Positions 46,806-55,143 of a stretch of DNA of 64,000 bases are shown one piece after another (the stretch's first letter is position 1; each line of letters opens with the position of its first letter). Origin of the DNA: SB15 sp964639245 (lineage in GTDB: Bacteria > Chloroflexota > Anaerolineae > Aggregatilineales > J027); the NCBI GenBank assembly GCA_964639245.1, contig CAZXCU010000003.1:186001-250000 (forward strand), written 5' to 3'. The position numbers were made by a program, and so were the translations under genes. The notes below the pieces were generated by a model. That model was not told where the DNA came from and searched no databases. It saw nothing but the letters and a program-made list of their open reading frames with translations.

Positions 46806-47765
46806 ATGAAACTCAAATTTTTGCTCCTGATTTTGCTACTGGCATTGGTCAGCTGTACCAATGAAGACGAAGACAACGAAGAAACCCAAAACACACCCGA
46901 AGCCACTGAAACAGCAGTGGTCGAATCAGCCGTTCAAGAAGTGATTGTGGTCGGCGAAGTCTCGGACGATGTAGAAGAAGCGGTGGGGTACACCCAACCG
47001 GTTGCCGATTACTTAGCTGCCAATTTAAGCGAATTTGGCGTGACACGCGGCGAGGTCAAGGTTGCACCTGACCTTGAAACGATGGCGGAATGGATGAAAA
47101 ACGGCGAAGTCGATGTCTATTTTGACAGCCTCTATCCGGTGATGACCGTGAGCGACCAGAGTGGAGCGACCCCGTTTATTCGTCGCTGGTTTGATGGCGT
47201 GGCGGAATATTACTCGGTGTTTTTCACCCTGGCTTCCAGCGAGTTCGATTCGTTGGATGATTTAAAAGGCAACCTCGTCGCCTTGGATAATCCCTTTTCT
47301 ACCAGTGGATATATGGTGCCGTTGGCGCACTTGCTCGAAGCCGATTTTACCGTAGTGGCACGCGAAAATCCTGAAGAAACCGTTGCCGCAGAGGAAGTGG
47401 GGTATGTGTTTAGCTTTGATGATGAAAACACACTCCAATGGGTGATTAGCGGACGGGTTGAAGCAGGGGTCGTGGACAACGAGTCGCTGAAGGAACTGCC
47501 GCAAGAAACGCTCGACCAGATTAAAATTCTGGATGAAACCCAGCCGATTCCGCGTCAGGTGGGCTTGGTCAAACCGGGCATAGATGCCGAATTGCTGGCG
47601 GGCATCACCCGCGTATTCACCGAAATGGATGAATCGGAAGCCGGGCAAGCCGTGCTAGAAACCATGCTGACCAGCCAATTGGACGAATTCCCCGATGGAA
47701 TTGAACAGGCCATCGAGGACATGCGGCGTATTTACGAATTGGTACAAGGGCAACAAGCTGAATGA
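46806..47765 (+). CDS. PhnD-like periplasmic-binding lipoprotein
   Basis: 319 aa. Lipoprotein signal KLKFLLLILLLALVSC with Cys at about 17, then a Glu/Thr-rich linker. The rest matches the PhnD/phosphonate-binding-like solute fold: PVADYLAANLSEFGVTRGEVKVAPDLETMAEWMKNGEVDVYFDSLYPVM, VFFTLASSEFDSLDDLKGNLVALDNPFSTSGYMVPLAHL, VISGRVEAGVVDNESL. No ABC transporter genes are adjacent; its stop overlaps the start of a membrane histidine kinase by 4 bases, so it probably serves as the ligand-binding input of that kinase. Ligand unknown (oxyanion-like by family). Confidence 0.88.
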   Translation: MKLKFLLLILLLALVSCTNEDEDNEETQNTPEATETAVVESAVQEVIVVGEVSDDVEEAVGYTQPVADYLAANLSEFGVTRGEVKVAPDLETMAEWMKNGEVDVYFDSLYPVMTVSDQSGATPFIRRWFDGVAEYYSVFFTLASSEFDSLDDLKGNLVALDNPFSTSGYMVPLAHLLEADFTVVARENPEETVAAEEVGYVFSFDDENTLQWVISGRVEAGVVDNESLKELPQETLDQIKILDETQPIPRQVGLVKPGIDAELLAGITRVFTEMDESEAGQAVLETMLTSQLDEFPDGIEQAIEDMRRIYELVQGQQAE

Positions 47766-49267
47766 TGAAAAACTACCTGAACTGGCATCGCTGGTCATTG
47801 GCAGTGCGTTTAACACTGACCATGATTGTGCTGGTCGTGCTGGCGGTAGTGAGTGTCACCCTGCTTTCGCTGCGGCGGGAGCAGGAAACTTTCCAAAATG
47901 AACTTGAGCAGCAAGCCGAACTCGCGCTGAACGTCATGGAAGAAAGCTCCGCCAACGCCCTCTATAATCTTGACGTGGATTCGATAGAACAGATTGTGCT
48001 GGAATTTGAGAATACGGGATTTGTAGCGCGGGTGTACGACGCAGACGGGCGCTTGGTCGCCGAAACGCAGCAGGACAATCCCCTGCGTTTCGGGCTTGAG
48101 CCTGACCCCTTTGCTCAAGACGTTTTGAACGACGATGACATTATCTACGATTGGGAGTCAGACAAATTGGTCGCCGCGCAACCTGTCAAAATCGGACGGG
48201 ACAGTGTGGGGGTCGCCAGCGTAGAATTTTCTACGGAGACGCTCAATCAAAAAATTCAAGATACCCAAGAACGCGGGTTGCTGGTCGCAGGGGTAGCGGT
48301 GATTGTGGGGACAATTTTGGCGCTGGTCATCAGCCGCACGATTACCGGAGCGCTGACCGAACTTTCTGATGCCGCCGGGGGCATTGCCAAAGGCGATTGG
48401 TCGCATCAGGTCAGGCCGCACGGCGGACGGGAATTGGTGCGGGTGGGCAAGGCGTTTAACACCATGACCGCCCAACTGCGCCAGCGCGAAGAACAACTGA
48501 TGGAAGAAGTGCAGGAGCGTAAACGGGCGGAACAGGCTGCCCTTGCCGCGAACCAGATGAAAAGCATGTTTTTAGCCAATATGAGCCACGAACTCCGCAC
48601 GCCCCTTAACGCAATTATCGGGTTTACGGATGTGATTCTGCTCGGCATGTTGGGCGACCCCTTGACGGACAGACAGCGTGACCAGATGACCCGTGTCCGT
48701 GATAACAGTGTGCGTTTGCTGGCGCTCATCAATGATATTTTAGACCTCTCACGGATTGAAGCGGGGCGGGTCGAACTGGTCAAAAAACCGGTGGACGTGC
48801 CAAAGTTGGTTCACAATATTTCGGCTCAGATGCAAAGCCTTGCCGCGCAGAAAAATTTAACCTTTACCACCACCCTCGCGCCAGATGTGCCAGCCACCAT
48901 TCTTGCGGACGAAAAACGGCTGGAACAAATCATCGTCAATTTGCTCTCGAATGCGTTTAAATTCACCAAAGTCGGGTCAATTTCGCTCAATGTCCAGCGT
49001 AAGGACAGCCAGTGGCAAATTGCGGTGAGTGATACGGGCATCGGGATTCCGGTTCATGCACAGGATAAAATTTTTGATGCCTTCCAGCAGGTCGACGGCA
49101 GCTCAACCCGCGAATATGGCGGGACAGGCTTGGGGTTAGCCATCACCCGCGACTTGGTGCGCTTAATGGATGGGCAGATTCAAGTACAGAGCAAACGCAA
49201 CGAAGGCACGACCTTCACCGTGACATTGCCGTTGGTGGATGCAGCCGTAAAACAAGGGGGATTGTAA
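47762..49267 (+). CDS. Membrane HAMP histidine kinase
   Basis: 501 aa. TM1 at about 16-37, an extracytoplasmic domain of about 135 residues (VMEESSANALYNLDVDSIEQIVL...ESDKLVAAQPV, dCache/CHASE-like length), TM2 at about 172-191, HAMP at about 191-243 and a coiled-coil linker. HisKA: H276 in MSHELRTPLNAIIGFTDVI; ATPase: NLLSNAFKF, DTGIGIP and GTGLGLAI. It is coupled to the upstream PhnD-like lipoprotein by a 4-base overlap and followed by two receivers (3-base gaps), forming a four-gene signalling operon. Confidence 0.94.
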   Translation: MMKNYLNWHRWSLAVRLTLTMIVLVVLAVVSVTLLSLRREQETFQNELEQQAELALNVMEESSANALYNLDVDSIEQIVLEFENTGFVARVYDADGRLVAETQQDNPLRFGLEPDPFAQDVLNDDDIIYDWESDKLVAAQPVKIGRDSVGVASVEFSTETLNQKIQDTQERGLLVAGVAVIVGTILALVISRTITGALTELSDAAGGIAKGDWSHQVRPHGGRELVRVGKAFNTMTAQLRQREEQLMEEVQERKRAEQAALAANQMKSMFLANMSHELRTPLNAIIGFTDVILLGMLGDPLTDRQRDQMTRVRDNSVRLLALINDILDLSRIEAGRVELVKKPVDVPKLVHNISAQMQSLAAQKNLTFTTTLAPDVPATILADEKRLEQIIVNLLSNAFKFTKVGSISLNVQRKDSQWQIAVSDTGIGIPVHAQDKIFDAFQQVDGSSTREYGGTGLGLAITRDLVRLMDGQIQVQSKRNEGTTFTVTLPLVDAAVKQGGL

Positions 49268-49270
49268 CGC

Positions 49271-49663
49271 ATGGGGGACGGGGTTTTTAGTGGGAAGCGC
49301 ATTCTGGTGGTGGATGACGAATCTGACAACCTGAATCTGGTGAGCCTCGTGCTGCAATATCACGGGGCCGAAGTCCATCCTGCCGCCGATGGGAACGAAG
49401 GGCTGACCAAAGCACAGGTCATCCGACCCGATTTTATTTTGCTCGACTTATCAATGCCACACATGGACGGATGGGCATTACACCAGAAATTAAGAGAACT
49501 GCCCGATTTTGCCACCCTGCCGATTATTGCTTTAACCGCCCACGCGATGGCAGGCGATGAGGAACGGGTGCTGCAAGCCGGATTCACAGGGTATTTAAGC
49601 AAACCGATTCAAGTTGCCACCCTTGCCCAAGACATTCAGCGCGAATTAAATCGTCAGGAGTAA
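49271..49663 (+). CDS. Stand-alone response regulator receiver
   Basis: 130 aa, receiver only. VVDDESDN acidic pocket, acceptor D59 in LLDLSMPHMDGW, Thr in IALTAHAMAGDE and Lys in LSKPIQ. It starts 3 bases after the kinase stop. Same subtype (AHAM-GD) as the receiver at 2438, which holds the equivalent position in the other array. Confidence 0.93.
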   Translation: MGDGVFSGKRILVVDDESDNLNLVSLVLQYHGAEVHPAADGNEGLTKAQVIRPDFILLDLSMPHMDGWALHQKLRELPDFATLPIIALTAHAMAGDEERVLQAGFTGYLSKPIQVATLAQDIQRELNRQE

Positions 49664-49666
49664 GCC

Positions 49667-50032
49667 ATGCAGATGATTTTGATTGTGGAAGACCAAATGG
49701 ACAGCATTGTGTTGCTGCAAAGCATTCTCAATTATCATCATGCGCCGTCTGTGGCTGCCCTCAATGCAGAAGAAGCGCTTGAAATTGTTGACCAAACCAC
49801 CCCCGATTTGATTCTAATTGACCTCGACTTACCCGGCATGAATGGCTGGGACTTGCTGGATATTTTACGCCAGAATCCGCATACACAGCACATCCCCGCC
49901 GTCGCCATGACCGCCTATCATACACCCGTGGTGGCGGAGGAAGCCTTGGCAGCAGGCTTTGATGCTTTTTTCCCCAAACCGATTCAAGCGGCCTCGTTTT
50001 ATCAGGATTTACAATCGGTGCTACGCGATTAA
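49667..50032 (+). CDS. Stand-alone response regulator receiver
   Basis: 121 aa, receiver only. IVEDQMD pocket, acceptor D52 in LIDLDLPGMNGW, Thr in AMTAYHTP and Lys in FPKPIQ. Subtype AYHT with EEALAAGFDAFFPKPIQAASFYQDLQSVL, the counterpart of the receiver at 2882. Three-base gap to the previous gene. No DNA-binding effector closes the operon. Confidence 0.93.
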   Translation: MQMILIVEDQMDSIVLLQSILNYHHAPSVAALNAEEALEIVDQTTPDLILIDLDLPGMNGWDLLDILRQNPHTQHIPAVAMTAYHTPVVAEEALAAGFDAFFPKPIQAASFYQDLQSVLRD

Positions 50033-50168
50033 AAACGGACGCGAAGCCTCGCGTCCATCACGACCATTCCCCAGCCCTGCTTCAAAAATTTCCTGGCTGA
50101 AATTCATCCTCCTTTTGCATCATTTCATGACAATTGGAAGGGAATTTGAGTAAGGATGCCAGATGAGG

Positions 50169-50218
50169 ACAGGCCAGCTTCATGGTAAGGTAAACTTAAA
50201 GAGGCTTGGCTGACCTGT
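50169..50218 (+). promoter_or_regulatory. Hairpin enclosing the hypA ribosome site and start codon
   Basis: ACAGG-C-CAGC (50169-50178) pairs with GCTG-A-CCTGT (50209-50218): nine pairs around one mismatch. The loop holds the Shine-Dalgarno AAAGAGG, and the 3' arm runs into the GTG start. Possible translational control. Confidence 0.45.
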
Positions 50219-50579
50219 GCATGAATTCCCTGTGACCCAAAGCATCCTTGAGATTGCCCTGCGGTATGCAAACGCGGCAGATGCACGGCGTATCACCGAT
50301 ATTTATCTGGTCATGGGCAGTTTATCCACAATGGTAGATGACTCGGTGCAATATTACTGGGACATCATCAGCCGTGACACCCTTGCCGAAGGCGCACAAT
50401 TGCATTTTCAACGGATTCCGATGGCGATGGTGTGTCTGGTGTGCGAACAGTCCTACCAACCCGCGCCGGGCGAATTGATGTGTCCGTTTTGTGGCAGTCA
50501 GCAGGTCAAAATTACACAGGGCGAAGAATTTCGGCTGGAATCGATTGCGATTGAGCCGACCACCCCTGAACCAGCATGA
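50217..50579 (+). CDS. hypA: Hydrogenase nickel incorporation protein HypA
   Basis: 120 aa. Delivers Ni2+ to [NiFe] hydrogenase together with HypB. A GTG start gives MHEFPVTQS, keeping the nickel-binding His at position 2. The zinc ribbon has two CxxC motifs in CLVCEQSYQPAPGELMCPFCGS. Ribosome site AAAGAGG. First gene of a full hyp set (A-C-B-F-D-E); its stop is followed 13 bases later by hypC. Confidence 0.95.
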   Translation: MHEFPVTQSILEIALRYANAADARRITDIYLVMGSLSTMVDDSVQYYWDIISRDTLAEGAQLHFQRIPMAMVCLVCEQSYQPAPGELMCPFCGSQQVKITQGEEFRLESIAIEPTTPEPA

Positions 50580-50592
50580 ATGGAATGAGCGT

Positions 50593-50856
50593 ATGTGTTT
50601 AGCGATTCCGGGCAAAATTACGGAAATTTATGAGACCGATGGTCTGTTGATGGGGCGGGTAGATTTTGGCGGAGTCGTCAAAGAAACCTGCCTTGCCTAT
50701 CTCGAAAATCCGCAGGTAGGCGATTACACCCTGATTCATGTCGGATTTGCCATCAGCAAAGTGGATGAAGAAGAAGCCTTCCGCACCCTTGAACTGCTCC
50801 GCGAAATGGGGCAGTTGGCAGAAGAACTCGGTGAGGAAGCGGAGTCGATAGAATGA
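50593..50856 (+). CDS. hypC: Hydrogenase assembly chaperone HypC/HupF
   Basis: 87 aa. MCLAIPGKITEI carries the essential Cys2 (after Met removal the N-terminal residue) that holds the Fe(CN)2CO precursor and the large-subunit precursor. Remaining conserved features: GRVDFGGVVKETCLAYL, VGDYTLIHVGFAISKVDEEEA. ATG 50593 is the only start consistent with function; the upstream open frame overlaps hypA. Confidence 0.95.
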   Translation: MCLAIPGKITEIYETDGLLMGRVDFGGVVKETCLAYLENPQVGDYTLIHVGFAISKVDEEEAFRTLELLREMGQLAEELGEEAESIE

Positions 50857-51076
50857 ATTTTCCCGTTTTAGTTTTTCTTCCGGGTGAATGCCGTTTAATA
50901 AAGTAAGACGGATATGTTTTCGCGGACACGATGTATCGCGTCCCTACGGTTTCGGTGGTAGGGACGGCACGCTCCGCAGATGCCGTCCGTGCATTATCCG
51001 TATTTCATGTTTGGGGTGCGTCACTGGATGGGTCAAACAGGGGAAATAATGTGATGCTAGAAAAAAGGGAACAGTT
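50857..51076. other. Gap inside the hyp cluster containing repeat R4
   Basis: 220 bases without an ORF. The R4 two-hairpin repeat occupies 50922-50989. The remaining sequence has no obvious promoter; the hairpins may modulate readthrough or mRNA stability between hypC and hypB. Confidence 0.7.
50922..50989. repeat. Two-hairpin repeat R4, copy 2
   Basis: GCGGACACGATGTATCGCGTCC then CCTACGG...GGTAGG and GGACGGCAC...TGCCGTCC: the same two hairpins as at 22911-22974 in opposite order and orientation, so one element inverted. Confidence 0.82.
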
Positions 51077-51742
51077 ATGAACGTCATTAAAGTACCGGTG
51101 GTTGAAGAAATTCTTTCCGCGAACGACCACCTCGCTGCCGCCAATCGGAGGATGCTGGATGCTCACGGGGTGTTCGGGGTGAACATCATGTCCTCACCGG
51201 GATCGGGCAAAACCAGTACGATTGTCGCTACCCAAGAACGGCTCAAAAACCGGCTGCGTCTGGGTATGGTGGACGGTGATATTGCGACGACGATTGACGC
51301 TGACCGTGCTGCCGAAGCAGGGATTCAATCCGTACAGGTCAACACGGGCGGAAATTGCCATCTGGACGCGGTGATGCTCTCGCAGGCATTGGAGGTGCTG
51401 CCCCTTGACGCGATTGACCTGCTGATTGTCGAAAATGTCGGGAATCTCATTTGCCCGTCGAATTTTAAATTGGGAACCCATATCAGTGTTTTAATTGCGA
51501 GTGTTCCCGAAGGCGATGACAAACCCTATAAATATCCGCCGATGTATCGCGGGGTGGATGCGCTGATTATCAACAAAATTGATGTCCTGCCCTACTTCAA
51601 ATTCAACATGGCGTATTTCATTCAAGGGGTGCAAATGCTAAACCCCGGCGTGATTTCCTTCCCGATTTCCTGCACCACCGGCGAAGGGGTGGATGCGTGG
51701 GCGGAATGGTTGTATACGCAGGTCAGCCATCATCAGAAATAG
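51077..51742 (+). CDS. hypB: Hydrogenase nickel incorporation GTPase HypB
   Basis: 221 aa SIMIBI GTPase. P-loop SSPGSGKTST (about 39-48), DGDIATTIDADRA switch region, the metal-site VNTGGNCHLDA (Cys-His), ENVGNLICPSNF and the NKID base-specificity motif. It lacks the N-terminal CxxCGC motif and His-rich tract of E. coli-type HypB, so it depends on the G-domain nickel site. AAAAGGGAA precedes the ATG. Five bases separate its stop from hypF. Confidence 0.95.
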   Translation: MNVIKVPVVEEILSANDHLAAANRRMLDAHGVFGVNIMSSPGSGKTSTIVATQERLKNRLRLGMVDGDIATTIDADRAAEAGIQSVQVNTGGNCHLDAVMLSQALEVLPLDAIDLLIVENVGNLICPSNFKLGTHISVLIASVPEGDDKPYKYPPMYRGVDALIINKIDVLPYFKFNMAYFIQGVQMLNPGVISFPISCTTGEGVDAWAEWLYTQVSHHQK

Positions 51743-51746
51743 ACCG

Positions 51747-54050
51747 ATGCCGGGGAAGCACATTCATATTACGGGCATTGTACAGGGGGTCGGTTTCCGT
51801 CCTTTTGTCTATCAGCTTGCTCACCAGCATCACCTGACCGGATGGGTACAAAATACCTCGGCGGGGGTGGTCATTCAGGTGGAAGGCGCGGCAGACTGCT
51901 TGAGTGCTTTTTTAACTGCCCTCCAAACCATCCCACCGCCCCGCGCTGTGGTTCATCAAATCCATGTGACCGATTGTGAACCGGAAAATTTGACCACTTT
52001 TGCCATCCGCCACAGCGCCGAAATTGCTGGAGAAGCCCAACCTGTTGCGGCGGATATGGCGTTGTGTGCAGATTGTCGCCGCGAGTTCCATGACCCGCAG
52101 AACGCACGTTATCACTATCCTTTTATCAACTGTACCAACTGCGGGCCACGCTACACGATTATCCAGGCCATGCCCTATGACCGCCCTGCCACCACAATGG
52201 CAGCGTTTCCTATGTGTGGCGCATGTGCGGCGGAATATCATGACCCGATGAATCGGCGTTTTCATGCCCAACCAACGGCCTGTGCGGTTTGCGGCCCGCG
52301 TGTCTGGTTGGTCGAAAATTGTAGGGGCGTGGTCTGTGACCCACCCAAAAATTCTTTTGAGGATGAAAATGCTATCCAGACCGCGAGACAACTGCTGCGC
52401 GAAGGGTGGATTCTGGCGATTAAGGGGTTAGGCGGGTTTCATCTGGCGTGTGATGCCACCCATACAGAGGCGGTGCAAAAATTACGGACGCGAAAACACC
52501 GTCCTGATAAACCCCTTGCTGTGATGATGGCAAATCTGGCGCAAATTCAGCAATATTGTGGGGTCAATGACGCCGAATCCGCGCTGCTGACTTCACCCAC
52601 CAGTCCGATTGTGTTGTTGCAAAAGCGGGATGATGGGTTGCCTCTGGCAGAAGCGGTTGCGCCGCGTCAAAAACATTTAGGGGTGATGCTGCCCTATACC
52701 CCCCTGCACGACCTCATTTTTGAACAGGACATGCCACCGTTAGTGATGACCAGTGGCAACCGGGCAGGCGAACCGATTGTGACCGACAACCACGACGCGC
52801 TGACGGCATTGGGAGAAATTGCCGATGCGTTTTTGCTGCATAACCGCGAAATTCATCAGCGAGTGGATGATTCGGTGGTGCGGGTGGTGGCAGATACCCC
52901 CCTGATATTGCGCCGTTCACGTGGCTATGCCCCCGCCCCTTTGGATTTGCCCCGCGCTGTTCCGCCGATTCTGGCGGTGGGGGCAGAACTCAAAAATACC
53001 TTTTGTCTGGCTCACCAACACCTTGCCTTTTTGAGTCCACATCTGGGTGATCTGGGCGACTACCAGACCTTGCAAGCCTTTGAATCAACAATCGCACATT
53101 TTGAAAAGCTCTTTCGGATTTCCCCACAAGTGCTTGCCCATGACCTGCACCCGGATTATTTTTCCACCCGCTATGCGCTGCGACGGGCTGAGCATTTGCC
53201 CTGTGTGGCGGTGCAGCATCATCACGCGCATCTTGCCGCTTGTCTGGCGGACAATCATCATGCGGGGGATACACCCGTGATTGGCGTGTGTTTTGATGGC
53301 ACAGGCTATGGCACAGATGGCACCATCTGGGGTGGGGAATTTCTGATTGCAGATTATGCAGGTTTTGAACGGGCGGCGCATTTAACCCCCATGCCGTTAC
53401 CGGGCGGGGATGCTGCCACGAAACACCCACATCGAATCGCGGCGGCTTATTTGCTGGCGGGTGGGTTGACCGATGCGCTCTCCTTTCTACAGGGGGGAAA
53501 TGAAACCGACTATCGCCTGCTGGAACAGCAAATGGCACGCGGCATCAACACACCCTACACCTCCAGCATGGGACGTTTGTTTGATGCGGTTGCCGCGCTG
53601 CTGGGGATTTGTTCGCATACCAGTTATGAAGGCCAAGCCGCGATTGAATTGGAAGCGGTCACCGATGCAAGGGCAGAGGAAATCTATCCGTTTGAAGGCC
53701 ATCCTGCCGTGGTGTTGGGCGCAATTCTGGCGGAAAAACGGGCGGGTGTCGCAACTTCTGTGCTTGCGGGGCGCTTTCATCACACGATTGCCCACTGGAT
53801 TCTGACCACCTGTCAACGCCTGTCCCAAGATTATGCGCTGAACGAAGTGGCGTTAAGCGGTGGAGTTTTTCAGAATGTGACCCTGCTCAGCAAAACCGTT
53901 TTTTTGCTCGAATCGGCGGGTTTTCGCGTGTATACCCATCGGCAGCTTCCGCCAAATGATGGCGGGTTGGCGCTTGGGCAGGCGATGGTTGCCGCCGCAA
54001 ACCTTAACAACAATGAATCTCAACAAGGGATGACCCATGAAATATCTTGA
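51747..54050 (+). CDS. hypF: Carbamoyltransferase HypF
   Basis: 767 aa. Makes the cyanide ligand precursor from carbamoyl phosphate with HypE. Domains: acylphosphatase (about 1-90, ITGIVQGVGFRPFVYQ), two Zn fingers (CADC...CTNC at about 108-133 and CGAC...CAVC at about 158-183), YrdC-like (about 205-380, KHRPDKPLAVM, TSGNRAGEPI) and Kae1-like C-terminal (VQHHHAHLAACLADN, VCFDGTGYGTDGTIWGGEF). Between the second Zn finger and YrdC, bases 52321-52346 are a copy of the R1 repeat read in frame (CRGVVCDPP). ATG 51747 lies just after hypB; its 3' end overlaps hypD by 14 bases. Confidence 0.95.
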   Translation: MPGKHIHITGIVQGVGFRPFVYQLAHQHHLTGWVQNTSAGVVIQVEGAADCLSAFLTALQTIPPPRAVVHQIHVTDCEPENLTTFAIRHSAEIAGEAQPVAADMALCADCRREFHDPQNARYHYPFINCTNCGPRYTIIQAMPYDRPATTMAAFPMCGACAAEYHDPMNRRFHAQPTACAVCGPRVWLVENCRGVVCDPPKNSFEDENAIQTARQLLREGWILAIKGLGGFHLACDATHTEAVQKLRTRKHRPDKPLAVMMANLAQIQQYCGVNDAESALLTSPTSPIVLLQKRDDGLPLAEAVAPRQKHLGVMLPYTPLHDLIFEQDMPPLVMTSGNRAGEPIVTDNHDALTALGEIADAFLLHNREIHQRVDDSVVRVVADTPLILRRSRGYAPAPLDLPRAVPPILAVGAELKNTFCLAHQHLAFLSPHLGDLGDYQTLQAFESTIAHFEKLFRISPQVLAHDLHPDYFSTRYALRRAEHLPCVAVQHHHAHLAACLADNHHAGDTPVIGVCFDGTGYGTDGTIWGGEFLIADYAGFERAAHLTPMPLPGGDAATKHPHRIAAAYLLAGGLTDALSFLQGGNETDYRLLEQQMARGINTPYTSSMGRLFDAVAALLGICSHTSYEGQAAIELEAVTDARAEEIYPFEGHPAVVLGAILAEKRAGVATSVLAGRFHHTIAHWILTTCQRLSQDYALNEVALSGGVFQNVTLLSKTVFLLESAGFRVYTHRQLPPNDGGLALGQAMVAAANLNNNESQQGMTHEIS
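52321..52346. repeat. R1 repeat inside hypF coding sequence
   Basis: GTAGGGGCGTGGTCTGTGAC plus CCACCC matches the reverse complement of the 34-bp array unit (6957-7126) at 24 of 26 positions. It is translated as part of the linker between the zinc fingers and the YrdC domain. Confidence 0.85.
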
Positions 54051-55143
54051 CGAATACCGCGATGGCGACTTGACCCATCAGATTCTAGCGCAGATTGCCC
54101 AAACCGTGACACGCCCATGGACGCTGATGGAAGTCTGCGGCGGGCAGACTCACAGCATTCTCAAAAGCGGGATTGATTCACTGCTGCCCCCCGAAATCAG
54201 CTTGATTCATGGGCCGGGCTGTCCGGTATGTGTGACCCCGCTAGAATTGGTGGACAAAGCCGTTGCGATTGCCCAATCCCCCAATGTGATTTTTACCTCC
54301 TATGGCGATATGTTGCGCGTGCCGGGTTCCAAGGGCGATTTGTTCAGTGTCAAAGCGCAGGGAGGCGATGTGCGGGTGGTCTATTCGCCCTTGGATGCGG
54401 TCAAACTTGCCAGCGCCCATCCCGATAAGCAGGTGGTTTTTTTTGCGGTAGGCTTTGAAACCACCGCCCCCGCCAACGCCATGTCGGTGTATCAGGCGAA
54501 ACGCTTGGGCTTAACCAATTACTCGATTCTGGTGTCGCATGTGTGCGTTCCACCGATTCTGGCTGCGCTGTTGGAAGCGGAAGATGTAAAGGTGGATGCG
54601 TTTCTCGCGCCGGGGCATGTCAACGCCGTGATGGGGTACTGGGAATATGAACTGCTGGTCAAAAAATATCCTGTGCCGATGGTGGTGACGGGGTTTGAAA
54701 CGGTTGACCTTGCACGCGGTATTTTAATGGCGGTGCAGCAGTTGGAATCGGGACGGGCGGAGGTCGAAAATGCCTATGCGCGGGCTGTTACCCGTGAAGG
54801 CAACACCGCCGGACAACAGTTGGTGGAAGCCGTGTTCACCCTCACAGACCGCAAATGGCGCGGAATCGGGGTGATTCCGATGAGTGGCTATCGGTTACGT
54901 GATGCCTATGCCGACTATGATGCCGAAACCCGCTTCCCCGAAGCCGCCGCGATTGTCACACAGGAATCGCCCTTGTGTATAAGCGGGGAAATTCTCAAAG
55001 GGGTCAAAAAGCCGATTCACTGTTCCGCTTTTGGCACCACCTGTACCCCGCAAAATCCACTCGGCGCAACGATGGTATCATCGGAAGGGGCGTGCGCGGC
55101 CTATTACCGGTATGGACGACTCAAGGAAAGTAACCCACAATGA
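54037..55143 (+). CDS. hypD: Hydrogenase maturation protein HypD
   Basis: 368 aa. 4Fe-4S scaffold on which the Fe(CN)2CO group is assembled with HypC. MEVCGGQTHSI, IHGPGCPVCVTPLE (redox Cys pair), FAVGFETTAPANA and SHVCVPP are hallmark motifs; C-terminal Cys ligands lie in PLCISGEILKG, HCSAFGTTCTPQNPLGATMVSSEGACAAYYRY. AAGGGATG precedes the ATG inside the end of hypF. Confidence 0.96.
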   Translation: MKYLDEYRDGDLTHQILAQIAQTVTRPWTLMEVCGGQTHSILKSGIDSLLPPEISLIHGPGCPVCVTPLELVDKAVAIAQSPNVIFTSYGDMLRVPGSKGDLFSVKAQGGDVRVVYSPLDAVKLASAHPDKQVVFFAVGFETTAPANAMSVYQAKRLGLTNYSILVSHVCVPPILAALLEAEDVKVDAFLAPGHVNAVMGYWEYELLVKKYPVPMVVTGFETVDLARGILMAVQQLESGRAEVENAYARAVTREGNTAGQQLVEAVFTLTDRKWRGIGVIPMSGYRLRDAYADYDAETRFPEAAAIVTQESPLCISGEILKGVKKPIHCSAFGTTCTPQNPLGATMVSSEGACAAYYRYGRLKESNPQ

